Positions 16,741 to 24,703 of a stretch of 64,000 bases of DNA are shown here, piece after piece; the first letter of the stretch is position 1, and every line of letters begins with the position of its first letter. The notes below the pieces were generated by a model, which was not told where the DNA came from, made no database searches, and was given only the letters and a program-made list of their open reading frames with translations. The stretch is taken from NCBI RefSeq assembly GCF_027706745.1, contig NZ_JAQFWP010000022.1, positions 24,374 to 88,373 of the forward strand. Direction: 5' to 3'. This DNA comes from Nocardiopsis suaedae (GTDB taxonomy: Bacteria; Actinomycetota; Actinomycetes; Streptosporangiales; Streptosporangiaceae). The translations under genes were made by a program, and so were the position numbers.

Positions 16741-16798
16741 GAGCGCCGTCCCCCCTCTCCCGGGCGGCGTCCGGCGCGCCCGCCCGCCGCGCCCGGCC

Positions 16799-16852
16799 TT
16801 GACACCGCCGGGGCGCGCGGTTCATCGTAACGGGGTCACTCTAATCGTTTAG
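16799..16852 (+). promoter_or_regulatory. Promoter and LacI operator for the nucleoside hydrolase operon
   Basis: TTGACA (16799-16804) is a consensus -35. With an 18-bp gap the -10 would be CATCGT (16823-16828), a weak match. Just after the expected transcription start lies CTAATCGTTTAG (16841-16852), a 12-bp palindrome with central CG and one mismatch, fitting a LacI operator placed to block initiation. The -10 assignment is the uncertain part. Confidence 0.6.
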
Positions 16853-16880
16853 ACTCCTCCCCGGACGCACCGGAGGCCGC

Positions 16881-17825
16881 ATGCCCGACCTGCTCATCGA
16901 CACCGACACCGGCTCCGACGACGCGGTGGCGCTGCTGCTCGCCGCGCTCGACCCGTCGGTGCGCATCAGCGCCGTCACCACCGTCGCCGGGAACGTCCCC
17001 CTCCCGCTGGCCACCCGCAACGCCCTGATCAGCCTCGAACGCGCCGACGCGGGCGCCGTGCCCGTCCACGAAGGGTGCGGCCGGCCGATCCTCCGCCCCC
17101 TGCACACCGGCCAGGAGGTACACGGCGAGGACGGCATGGGCGACATCGGCCTGCCCGACCCCGCCGCCGCCCCGAGCGGGCAACACGCGGTGGACGCCAT
17201 CCTCGACCTGGCCCGGCGCCGCCCGGGCGAGCTCACCCTCGTCGCCCTCGGGCCGCTGACCAACATCGCCGCCGCGCTCCTGCGCGACCGGTCGCTGCTC
17301 ACCCGGTTCCGGCACGTCGTGTGCATGATCGGCGCCCCGGACATGGTGGGCAACATCAGCGCCACCGCCGAGTTCAACGCCTGGGCCGACCCCGAGGCCG
17401 CGCAGATCGTGGCCGAGGCCGCGACCCCCGACCGGGTCACCTGGGTCGGCTGGGACGTCTCCCGGAAGGACGCCGTGATCACCCCCGCCGACCAGGAGCG
17501 GCTGCGGGGCCTCGGGACACCCGTCGCCGCCTTCGCCCACGAGATCAACCGCAAGGTCGCCGAGTGGGCCACCACGGTCACCGGACTGGCCGGATACGAC
17601 CTGCCCGACCCGGTCGCCATGGCCGTCGCGCTCCGGCCCGAGCTGGTCACCGACTCCGAGGAGGCGCACGTCCAGGTCAGCCTCGCCCCCGGAACACGCG
17701 GCCAGACCAGCCCCGACCGCCGGGGCGTCGCCGACGCGCCGAACCTGGCCCTGGTGCGCCGCGTGGACGAGGACGGCTTCAAGGCCCTGCTCATGGACGC
17801 ACTGGGCCGGGGAGGCCGCTCATGA
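16881..17825 (+). CDS. Nucleoside hydrolase (inosine/uridine-preferring family)
   Basis: A 314-residue enzyme that hydrolyses the N-glycosidic bond of ribonucleosides to base and ribose. The Ca-binding family signature DTDTGSDDA is at residues 7-15; ALGPLTNIAAAL, CMIGAPDMVGNISATAEFNAWADPEAA and a late DPVAM carry the remaining ribose and calcium ligands. Length is normal. The stop overlaps the ATG of adenosine deaminase (ATGA), so both are translated from one message under the adjacent LacI repressor. Base preference cannot be read off. Confidence 0.93.
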   Translation: MPDLLIDTDTGSDDAVALLLAALDPSVRISAVTTVAGNVPLPLATRNALISLERADAGAVPVHEGCGRPILRPLHTGQEVHGEDGMGDIGLPDPAAAPSGQHAVDAILDLARRRPGELTLVALGPLTNIAAALLRDRSLLTRFRHVVCMIGAPDMVGNISATAEFNAWADPEAAQIVAEAATPDRVTWVGWDVSRKDAVITPADQERLRGLGTPVAAFAHEINRKVAEWATTVTGLAGYDLPDPVAMAVALRPELVTDSEEAHVQVSLAPGTRGQTSPDRRGVADAPNLALVRRVDEDGFKALLMDALGRGGRS

Positions 17826-18751
17826 CCGGCCGCGTCGAACTCCACTGCCACCTGGACGGGTCCGTGCGCCCGGCCACCGTCGCCGAGCTGGCCCGCGAGC
17901 AGGGCGTCGTATTCGACCGCCCGGTCGGACAGATGGTCACCGCACCCCGCGACTGCGGCGACCTGATGGCCTACATCTCCTACATCGACCCGGTGCTGGA
18001 GGTGCTGCAGAGCCCCGAAGCGCTGCAGCGCGGCGCCCGTGAGCTGGTCGAGGACTGGCATGCCGACGGCGTCGCCCTCGGGGAGGTGCGCTTCGCCCCG
18101 CAGCTCCACACGCGCAAGGGCATGGACATGGACGGCGCGGTCGCGGCCGCCGCCCGCGGGCTGGAGGAGGGAGCCGCGGCGACGGGCGTGGAGACCGGTC
18201 TTCTGCTGTGCTGCCTGCGCCACCAGTCCCCCGGGGTCAGCGAGGAGGTCGCCGATGCGGCCGTGCGCCACATGGGGACCGTGTCCGGCCTGGACCTGGC
18301 CGGCGACGAGAGCCGCCCGGGGACGCCGCACCGCGCCGCGTTCGAGGCGGCACACGCCGCGTCGCTGCCGGTCACGGTGCACGCCGGGGAGGCCGCAGGC
18401 CCGGAGAGCGTGTGGGAGGCACTGGAGGTGCTCGGCGCGCGGAGGATCGGGCACGGGGTCCGATCGGTCGAGGAGCACGCGCTGCTCGACCGTCTGAAGG
18501 CGGACGCGGTGACACTTGAGATGTGCCCGGTCAGCAACGTGCAGACGGGCGCTGTGGCCCACCGGTCGGTGCACCCGGCCGACCGCCTCCTGTCCGAGGG
18601 GTTCGCCGTGACGGTGTCCACCGACGCCCGCACGACGTCGGCGACCAGCCTCGACCGCGAGTTCCGGGAACTGCGCGAGGAATTCGGCTGGGACCGGCCC
18701 GAGGAGACCCGCTGCCACGAGAACGCCCGCGCCGGAGCGTTCACCGTTTGA
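17822..18751 (+). CDS. add: Adenosine deaminase family protein
   Basis: A 309-residue metal-dependent amidohydrolase converting (deoxy)adenosine to inosine. Zinc ligands are visible in HCHLDG (H8, H10), HAGEA and STDA; IGHGVRS carries the catalytic His. The usual TDD or TDN pair near the C-terminus reads TDAR here, so the residue after the metal Asp is Ala, which may alter purine contacts. The start is the ATG overlapping the nucleoside hydrolase stop; an upstream open extension in the same frame is a shadow. With the hydrolase it forms a short route from adenosine to hypoxanthine plus ribose. Confidence 0.9.
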   Translation: MTGRVELHCHLDGSVRPATVAELAREQGVVFDRPVGQMVTAPRDCGDLMAYISYIDPVLEVLQSPEALQRGARELVEDWHADGVALGEVRFAPQLHTRKGMDMDGAVAAAARGLEEGAAATGVETGLLLCCLRHQSPGVSEEVADAAVRHMGTVSGLDLAGDESRPGTPHRAAFEAAHAASLPVTVHAGEAAGPESVWEALEVLGARRIGHGVRSVEEHALLDRLKADAVTLEMCPVSNVQTGAVAHRSVHPADRLLSEGFAVTVSTDARTTSATSLDREFRELREEFGWDRPEETRCHENARAGAFTV

Positions 18752-18958
18752 CGGCCCATCCTGTTTGACGCCTCACCTTGCGGCTCGCGGGCACGCCGGT
18801 GGACGACCACGCCGGGGCGTCGAACCACGGTGGGGCCCCGGACCACGCTGGGGCGCACGCCCATCCGGCGATCCCCCCGAGGAGCGGCGCCCGGTCAGGT
18901 GGTTCCCCGCTTTCGGCCCCGGTCAGCCGCCCGGCCACCGGGATGCCAGGCGAGGAGC

Positions 18959-19031
18959 AGCGACGGCCGAGCCGGACGGTTCCCCGGGCCTGCCTTCCGG
19001 GTGGCGGGTTCCCCGCGGTCCGGGTGGGCGG
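18959..19031 (+). repeat. Intergenic repeat, copy 1 (partial)
   Basis: About 73 bp that align with the last half of copy 2, sharing blocks such as CGGGCCTGC, GGCGGG, CCCCGCGGTCCGGG. By eye roughly four of five positions match. Same orientation as copy 2. Confidence 0.6.
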
Positions 19032-19059
19032 CGGGTCGCCGGGGTGTAGGGCGGAGGGC

Positions 19060-19208
19060 GGCGACGAGGAAAGGTCCACGGCTCTTGCGGTGGCGCTGTC
19101 GGCCGCCGGGCGTGTGCGTGGTCACCGTGATGGGCGGCGACGGCGGAAGCGGGGTGGTTCCCTGGGCCTGCTTGCCGGGCGGCGGGCTCCTTGCGGTCCG
19201 GGGGCGGC
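19060..19208 (+). repeat. Intergenic repeat, copy 2 (longest)
   Basis: About 149 bp. It matches the reverse complement of 20010-20162 almost throughout, including CGCTGTCGGCCGCCGGGCG and GTGTGCGTGGTC. Translated on the minus strand it gives THTPGGRQRHRK; copy 3 on the plus strand gives THTPGGRQRRRK, so a peptide-level resemblance is kept, though this may only reflect the DNA identity. Confidence 0.7.
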
Positions 19209-19300
19209 GCCGTCGGGGAGCGGGCGCGCGCCCGTGCTCCTGATGGGGCGACCCAGTCCCGCATTCCGGGCATATCGGTCACAAGGGGGAGGTTCCGGCG

Positions 19301-19331
19301 GTGATGTGTGGCGGATTCGCCACGCGATCAC
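19301..19331. repeat. Nested palindrome
   Basis: Inner arms GTGGCG (19308-19313) and CGCCAC (19318-19323) around GATT are enclosed by outer arms GTGAT (19301-19305) and ATCAC (19327-19331). It could be a hairpin or a dimeric protein site; there is no adjoining gene to assign it to. Confidence 0.5.
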
Positions 19332-19524
19332 ACGGAAAGCGCCTCTTTCGCCGCACGGGACGGTCCCGGGCCCGGCGTGGCGCCCGGAAGGCGGGTTCCG
19401 ATCCGGCCGCTACCCGCCCGGCGTCCGGTTCGTCCGCTTCCTGGGCCGCGGAAGCTCCTCCCTCACCCTGTTCGAGGCCCGGGGCGGCGGCGCGGGCAGC
19501 GGGGGTGCGCGGTCATCACGACTC

Positions 19525-19538
19525 CAGAACACGTTCTG
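19525..19538. promoter_or_regulatory. Palindrome CAGAAC-AC-GTTCTG
   Basis: A 14-bp site with 6-bp perfect arms and 2-bp spacer. It shares its half-site with the longer palindrome at 19718. Spacing of 2 rather than 4 argues against an SOS box. Confidence 0.5.
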
Positions 19539-19717
19539 CCTCCAGAAGGACCCCAAGCGGCACACCGGGACCGTTTGCTACCCCTGTCGTCACTGCGTGT
19601 AGGCGACATCGGCCGGGAGCGACCCCCCGGGCGCCCAGCGGGGACGCCCGGGCTGCCGCGCCCCCGCTTCGGTGCCCCACCGGGACCGCCCGGACGGGCA
19701 CGAACCGGGCATTCCAG

Positions 19718-19737
19718 TTCCAGAACCTGTTCTGGAA
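19718..19737. promoter_or_regulatory. 20-bp palindrome TTCCAGAAC-CT-GTTCTGGAA
   Basis: 9-bp perfect arms with a 2-bp spacer in otherwise gene-less DNA, 180 bp from the related 19525 site. Two copies of CAGAACnnGTTCTG this close suggest a regulator binding region, but no regulator gene is adjacent. Confidence 0.6.
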
Positions 19738-20009
19738 TCGTCGACTTCGCACGCCCGGAGCCCTCGCGGGCGTCGCTGAGCACGTTTCCCGCTCCCGCCC
19801 ACCCTTAACGCGGAGTGTTCGCCCAGGTCAGCGTGCTGCCGGATTCGGGGCGGGCCCGGCGGGGGCGGGCCCGGGCGCCGGAGAGGGCGAACCCCGGCCC
19901 CTCCGTCGCACCATGCGGGACCCTCCCGCCCCGGACGGCCCTGCCCGAGGCCCCGAGGCTCAGACCCGGCGGCCGCCACGAACACGAACAAGCCCCACCT
20001 TCCCGGCCG

Positions 20010-20162
20010 CACCGCCCACCCGGACCGCGAGGAGCCCGGCGCCCGGCGAGCAGGCCCCGGGGAACCGCCCGCCGACTCCGTCGCCGCCGATCACGGCGAC
20101 CACGCACACGCCCGGCGGCCGACAGCGCCGCCGCAAGGGCCGGTGCCCTTCTTCGTCGCCGC
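20010..20162 (-). repeat. Intergenic repeat, copy 3 (inverted)
   Basis: Inverted relative to copies 1 and 2. Together copies 2 and 3 form imperfect inverted repeats about 150 bp long enclosing 19209-20009. Confidence 0.7.
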
Positions 20163-20298
20163 AAGATACCCGGCACCCCGCCCACCCGCCGGACGGTCGG
20201 GGCCCGGAGAAGGGGACCATCCCTTTCCTCGGTGCCACTCCCGTCGACGGCACCGGTGGCCGCCTCGGGAACGGCGGGCGGTCGATGATCACTCCCAC

Positions 20299-20304
20299 TA
20301 GGCT
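20299..20304 (+). promoter_or_regulatory. Candidate -10 box for a leaderless MOSC transcript
   Basis: TAGGCT (TAnnnT type) is followed by six pyrimidine-rich bases and then the ATG at 20311, with no Shine-Dalgarno. The same geometry is seen ahead of polA. No good -35 is visible. Confidence 0.5.
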
Positions 20305-20310
20305 TCCCCC

Positions 20311-21027
20311 ATGCACAGCGAGGGGACGATCGCATCGGTCAATACGGGACCCGTCATCGAGGCCGACTGGGCCGGGAGGATGAAACGGACGGCGATCGAC
20401 AAACGGTCCGCCGCCGGGGCGGTGGTCGTCGGGCTGCTCGGGCTCGACGGGGACGACCAGGCCGACCGGGAGCACCACGGCGGGCCCGACAAGGCCGTCT
20501 ACGCCTACGCCCGCGAAGACCTCGACGCCTGGCAGGCACGCCTCGGGCGCCCCCTCCGCGACGGGGCCTTCGGGGAGAACCTCACCACCGTCGGGGTCGA
20601 CGTCACCGGCGCCGTGATCGGCGAGCAGTGGCGCGTCGGCACCACGCTCCTCGAGGTCACCCTGCCGCGCACCCCCTGCCGGGTGTTCCAGGCCTGGATC
20701 GGTGAGAACCACTGGGTCACGTCCTTCACCGAGGAGGGGCGCTTCGGCGTCTACCTCCGCGTCCTCGACGAAGGGCGGGTGCGCGCCGGCGACCCCGTGG
20801 AGGTGGTGCACCGGCCCGACCACGGGATCACCTCCGCCGCCGGGTTCGCCGCCGGGCGCGCGGCCGACGTCGGCCTGCTGGAGCGGATCGTCGCCCTGCC
20901 CGATGCCGCGACCGCCTGGAAGGAGGTCCTGGACCGCGCACGTGCCCGGCGGGCGCGCTCCGGTGCGGACGGAGGGGAGAGCAGGGCGCCGGGCACAGGC
21001 CCGACCGGGGATGAGATCGGGCTCTAG
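20311..21027 (+). CDS. MOSC domain protein (YiiM-like)
   Basis: A 238-residue protein with a single MOSC domain, the module found at the C-terminus of molybdenum-cofactor sulfurases and in mARC/YiiM enzymes that handle Moco sulfur or N-hydroxylated compounds. Hallmarks are DREHHGGPDKAVYAYAREDLDAW, GAFGENLTTVGVD and the conserved cysteine C123 in LPRTPCRVFQAW. A Lys/Arg-rich tail follows. No other Moco gene is nearby, so the substrate is unknown. The ATG directly follows a -10-like box, suggesting leaderless translation. Confidence 0.9.
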   Translation: MHSEGTIASVNTGPVIEADWAGRMKRTAIDKRSAAGAVVVGLLGLDGDDQADREHHGGPDKAVYAYAREDLDAWQARLGRPLRDGAFGENLTTVGVDVTGAVIGEQWRVGTTLLEVTLPRTPCRVFQAWIGENHWVTSFTEEGRFGVYLRVLDEGRVRAGDPVEVVHRPDHGITSAAGFAAGRAADVGLLERIVALPDAATAWKEVLDRARARRARSGADGGESRAPGTGPTGDEIGL

Positions 21028-21069
21028 GGCAGGCGAGCCGCGAGCAGGCGGGGGCACGGCCCGTGCCGG

Positions 21070-21190
21070 TCACCAGCGCACGGGCAGCTCCCCCGGGCCC
21101 TCGTCCACCATCGACGCCTCCCGCGGGATGTTCGCCGGCTCGACCGCCAGAGCCAACCCCGGCAAGCGCGACTCCGACTCCGCGCCGCCG
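21070..21190 (-). pseudogene. Remnant of a cytochrome P450 C-terminus
   Basis: Reading the minus strand to the TGA at 21070-21072 gives a stretch beginning SRLPGLALAVEPANI and ending GPGELPVRW. Actinobacterial P450s typically end in (F/R)LPGLRLAV, a short linker and LPV(R/T)W, so about 35 codons of a P450 tail survive. The haem-binding Cys region and everything upstream are missing; the frame runs into unrelated sequence near 21190. It sits beside a TetR gene and an FAD oxidoreductase, perhaps once part of the same oxidative locus. Confidence 0.5.
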
Positions 21191-21427
21191 ACCGTACGGG
21201 CGGCGGCGACGGGGGCATTCCGCGTAGGGCGGCGTAGGCGCTCGGCGGCGCTAGCGGGCCGGGGCGTTACAGCGGCAGGCGGATCATGGATTCCGGCACG
21301 GGTGCGGCCTCATCGGGCATGGGCGGGCTCCTCAGAGGGGGTGCCGTCGGTTTTTCCAGTACGATTGCAATGCAAAAACCCCACCCCTCGGGTGTCATTG
21401 CGTCCGCATCGTGAAAAACTGGCGGCC
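21191..21427. promoter_or_regulatory. TetR upstream region with ATTGCAAT palindrome
   Basis: AT-rich compared with its surroundings. The 8-bp palindrome ATTGCAAT (21364-21371, followed by GCAAA) and a related ATTGCG/CGCAT element about 40 bp downstream lie just ahead of the TetR start and are the best candidates for its operator. The start of this stretch holds nothing recognisable. Confidence 0.4.
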
Positions 21428-22045
21428 ATGCCGAAGACGGTCGACCACCACGCCCGCCGGACCCGCATCGCCGACGCCCTCATCCGCGTCGCCGCCCGCC
21501 AGGGACTGGAGGCGGTGAGCCTGCGCCAGGTCGCCGCCGAGGCCGGTGTCTCCACCGGCATGGTCCAGCACTACTTCCGCGACAAGAACGCGATGATGGC
21601 CTTCGCCCTGCGGGCCGTGGCCGAACGCGTGCAAGACCGGCTCGAACAGGCCCGCCCGGACACCCTCCCGCCCAAAGAGAGCGTGCGCGGGTTCCTCATG
21701 CAGCTCCTCCCCCTGGACGGCGAACGCGCAGTGGAAGGCAAGGCCGCCCTCGCCTTCCAGGCCCACGCCGCCGTGCACTCGGATGTGGCCGGGGCCGTGC
21801 TGCCCGACCCCGAGCCCCTGCGCGCGCACATCGCCGACCTCATCCGTTCAGCGCGCGCGGAAGGGGCGAAGCAGGCGGGCGCAGGTGGGGCCCCGGCGCG
21901 CTCGAAAGTCCCCGCCCCCTACCCTGCGGCCGTAGCGCTTCTGGCCCTCGCCGAGGGCCTGGGCACGCAGATTCTCACCCGGGAATGCAGCCCCGAGGAC
22001 GCCGTCACCGCCCTGGACGCCCAACTCGACACCGCCTTCGGGTGA
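21428..22045 (+). CDS. TetR-family transcriptional regulator
   Basis: A 205-residue TetR regulator. The N-terminal helix-turn-helix is typical (RIADALIRVAARQGLEAVSLRQVAAEAGVSTGMVQHYFRDKNAMM, residues about 11-56 in sum), followed by an all-helical ligand domain with a BetI-like C-terminal pattern. The ATG at 21428 places the DNA-binding domain at the N-terminus; longer in-frame starts run through the MOSC gene. It is convergent with the FAD oxidoreductase at 22258. The ligand is unknown. Confidence 0.9.
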   Translation: MPKTVDHHARRTRIADALIRVAARQGLEAVSLRQVAAEAGVSTGMVQHYFRDKNAMMAFALRAVAERVQDRLEQARPDTLPPKESVRGFLMQLLPLDGERAVEGKAALAFQAHAAVHSDVAGAVLPDPEPLRAHIADLIRSARAEGAKQAGAGGAPARSKVPAPYPAAVALLALAEGLGTQILTRECSPEDAVTALDAQLDTAFG

Positions 22046-22257
22046 CCCGGACGAGCGTCGACACGAATGAGTGTTGACGCGGATGACCGTTTCGGAAGGC
22101 GCCTGCCGAACTTCCGACGGACAGGAGCCTCCAAGGACGGCAGGCGCCGCCCCGAGACCGACTGCAGTACCGGGCCGATCCGGGGCCACGCAGTACCAAG
22201 GAGCGGAGCCAGCGGCCCCCTGACGAGCCCTGCAGCCCACCCAAGCACCGACACCGG

Positions 22258-23442
22258 TCAGCTGCGGGCGGTGCCCGCGAGGAACTCCTCGAACGAGACC
22301 AGGCCCGCTTGCAGGCCGAAGAACTCGGCCACGCGGTCCGGGTCCCCGGCCGCCTCCTTCATCGCCTCCGGCAGCCCTTCGGGCATCTCCCCCTTGGCCA
22401 GTCCTGAGCACGTGCGGAAGGACACCGACGTGCGCCGGTCGCGCTCGGCCGCGTAGTCGGCCGTCGCACGGTCGACCGCCTCGGGCCCCTCCCCCAGGGC
22501 TCCGATGAGCCGCTCGCCCAGCAGCTCGGCCTGGACGAACGCGTCGGTGATGCCCAGCGCGCACAGCGGGTCCTTCACGTGCCCGGCGTCCCCCACCAGC
22601 GCCCACCCCGGGCCGGAGGAGGTGCGGTACCGGTTGGCCAGCCCGCCGTCGCCGACGATGCGGCTCTCCCGCTCCCCCTGCGCCAGCGCCGCGTACAGGC
22701 CCGGGACGGCCTCCCGCAGCGCCTCGGTGTAGTGCCCCTCCACGTCCGCCCTGACCCGCCCGAACGCCTCACGGGGCCAGCCAACGGCGACCACCGTGCG
22801 GCCGTCGTTGGTCGGGATGACGATGACGGTGCACCCCGTCCCCGTGTACACACGGAACCCCTCGTCGGGCAGCCCGCTCCAGTACGCGTAGTACATGCAC
22901 CCCTGGACGCCCTCGTCCGCGTAGGTCTCGGCCCCCACCACGCGCGCCAGTGTGGAGTGCTTGCCGTCCGCTCCGATGACCACGCGCGCGCGGGCGCTGA
23001 ACTCGCGCCCTCCGGCGGCGCAGGTCACTCCCGCGACACGGTCTCCCTGGTAGAGCGGCGCACGGAACGACGCCCCCTGGCGCACCTCTGCCCCCGCGTG
23101 CGCCGCGGCCTCGACGAGGATCGTGTCCAGCACCGTCCGGCGCGGCGCGTAGCCGGTGCGGACCCCGTCGACCTCGGGCGGCAGGCCGTCGAGGACGGTC
23201 CCGGCGACGTGGAAGGCGACGCGCTCGATCGGCGGGCACCCCGAGGCGCGCAGTTCGTCCAACAGCCCCCAGGCCGCCAGGCGCGCCACCCCGGCGTGGT
23301 GGATGTAGTGGGTGGACACGGTGTCGCTGGGGAAGGTCGCCCGGTCGAGCAGCAGGACCCTGGCGCCGGAGCGGGCGAGCAGCATCGCGAGCGGGGATCC
23401 CGCGCAGCGCGCGCCGATGATTATGGCGTCGTAGTCGTCCAT
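22258..23442 (-). CDS. FAD-dependent oxidoreductase (geranylgeranyl-reductase/monooxygenase-like)
   Basis: A 394-residue flavoprotein of the PHBH/GGR fold. The N-terminal dinucleotide motif is GARCAG (residues 10-15) after YDAIII. An RVVIGADGKHSTLAR (DG) motif and GDAGHVKDPLCALGITDAF, which binds FAD ribose and pyrophosphate, follow. The family hydroxylates, halogenates or reduces small molecules; nothing here fixes the substrate. No flavin reductase or carrier protein is nearby. It is convergent with TetR, so TetR need not control it. Confidence 0.88.
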   Translation of the reverse strand: MDDYDAIIIGARCAGSPLAMLLARSGARVLLLDRATFPSDTVSTHYIHHAGVARLAAWGLLDELRASGCPPIERVAFHVAGTVLDGLPPEVDGVRTGYAPRRTVLDTILVEAAAHAGAEVRQGASFRAPLYQGDRVAGVTCAAGGREFSARARVVIGADGKHSTLARVVGAETYADEGVQGCMYYAYWSGLPDEGFRVYTGTGCTVIVIPTNDGRTVVAVGWPREAFGRVRADVEGHYTEALREAVPGLYAALAQGERESRIVGDGGLANRYRTSSGPGWALVGDAGHVKDPLCALGITDAFVQAELLGERLIGALGEGPEAVDRATADYAAERDRRTSVSFRTCSGLAKGEMPEGLPEAMKEAAGDPDRVAEFFGLQAGLVSFEEFLAGTARS

Positions 23443-23700
23443 GGGATCGATCGTCCTTCGGGGGTGAGGGCTCGGGTGCGGCCTGCGCTCCAGGGCGTCC
23501 GCATGGCAGGCAACTGTAGTGGCCGACCCGCCGCCGCGCGTGGGCCTTCGTGAGAAACGCCCACATCGCCACCTTTACGAGGTAGATTCCCGAATGCCCG
23601 GTTCCCGAGTGGACCCCCGGTACCGCGCCGCCCCGTTTCCCCTGGCAGAGGCGTGGCCCGGCGGAGCACCGGGGGGCGGTCGGCAGAGCCGATGAGCCCT

Positions 23701-24519
23701 TCAGGCCTTGCGCGCCATCCCGCCGAACCCGTCCACCTCGGGCGGCTCGACAGCGAAGGGCCCCTCCCCCGCCTCGGGCCGCCAGCGCGTCACCATCACC
23801 ACGCCGGGCTCGACGGGCTTCAGCCCTTCGAAGAAGGACGCGATCTCCTCAGGGCTGCGCTGCACATACGGGACCGCGCCGCTCTGGTTGTAGCGCTCGT
23901 GCGCCTCGACGTTGGCGTCGCTGAGCACGTTGGTGCCGTCGTTGACCGTCAGGTGGCTCCCGCGCGGCAGCCCCGCCAGCAGGCGCCGGACGATGCCCCG
24001 GGCCTCCTCCAGGTCGGCGACGTGCCCGAGGATGCCCATGAGCATCAGCCCGACGGGGCGGTCGAGGTCCAGCGTCGCGGCCGCCCCCTTCAGGATGGCC
24101 TCCGGCTCGCGCAGGTCGGCGTGGATGTAGTCGGTCGCCCCTTCCGGAGTGCCGGTCATCAGCGCGCGGGCGTGTGTGAGCACCAGCGGGTCGTTGTCGA
24201 CGTAGACCACCCTGCACTCCGGCGCGCAGGCCTGGGCGACCTCGTGGGTGTTGTCGTGCGTGGGCAGCCCCGTCCCGACGTCGAGGAACTGGCGTATCCC
24301 TGCCTCCTCGACCAGGTACCGCACGGTCCGCTTCAGGAACGCGCGCGATTCCCGGGCGCCCTGCGCCATGCCGGGGAAGACCTCCAGGAAGCGGTCCCCC
24401 GCCTCACGGTCGACCGGGTAGTTGTCCTTGCCGCCCAACCAGTAGTTCCAGATGCGCGCGCTGTGCGGGACACTCGTGTCGATCGCTCCGCCGCCGGGCG
24501 TGGGGGGTGTGTTCGTCAT
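23701..24519 (-). CDS. SAM-dependent methyltransferase (DUF574/PF04672)
   Basis: A 272-residue protein of the actinomycete-specific methyltransferase family. The N-terminal HSARIWNYWLGGKDNYPVDREAG is its diagnostic opening; FLDVGTGLPTHDNTHEVAQ is the SAM-binding glycine loop; VVYVDNDPLVLTHARALM carries the acidic ribose ligand; VLMGILGHV-like and HLTVNDGTN strands follow. These genes are very numerous in actinomycetes and their substrates are mostly unknown. The start is the ATG at 24519 (MTNTPP). Confidence 0.93.
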   Translation of the reverse strand: MTNTPPTPGGGAIDTSVPHSARIWNYWLGGKDNYPVDREAGDRFLEVFPGMAQGARESRAFLKRTVRYLVEEAGIRQFLDVGTGLPTHDNTHEVAQACAPECRVVYVDNDPLVLTHARALMTGTPEGATDYIHADLREPEAILKGAAATLDLDRPVGLMLMGILGHVADLEEARGIVRRLLAGLPRGSHLTVNDGTNVLSDANVEAHERYNQSGAVPYVQRSPEEIASFFEGLKPVEPGVVMVTRWRPEAGEGPFAVEPPEVDGFGGMARKA

Positions 24520-24607
24520 CGCCGTGGCACTCCTGATCCTTATAGCCGAGCGCCATTCTGGTCCGGCCGCAGCAGCCCCGCAAATGGCGAGGGAGAGCGC
24601 GAGAGGA

Positions 24608-24642
24608 GGGTGGGAACGCCTGCGCCGCTGGCGTTCCCGCCC
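24608..24642 (-). terminator. Hairpin downstream of the DUF523 gene
   Basis: GGGTGGGAACGCC and GGCGTTCCCGCCC pair over 13 bp (one G-U) around a 9-nt loop, 62 bp after the DUF523 stop. There is no U-tract. Confidence 0.55.
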
Positions 24643-24703
24643 GCTTCCGAGAGCGTCCACGAGAACGCCGGAGGCGCGGTCTCGGGCATGCCGCAGAGCG
24701 CCG

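Larger units (their letters stand above)
18752..20310. other. 1.5-kb gene-poor region with repeats and palindromes
   Basis: Open frames here are Arg/Pro/Gly-rich shadows with no recognisable domain. What I see instead is three copies of an intergenic repeat (18959, 19060, 20010 inverted), a nested palindrome at 19301, two related palindromes at 19525 and 19718, and the leaderless-type promoter of the MOSC gene at the right end. The layout (two direct copies and one inverted copy flanking about 0.8 kb) could mark a decayed mobile or duplicated element. Confidence 0.5.

Noticed and set aside
19525..19737. LexA/SOS boxes in the gene-poor region
   Set aside because: The half-sites GAAC/GTTC are 2 bp apart, not 4 as in actinobacterial SOS boxes; the palindromes are longer and different.
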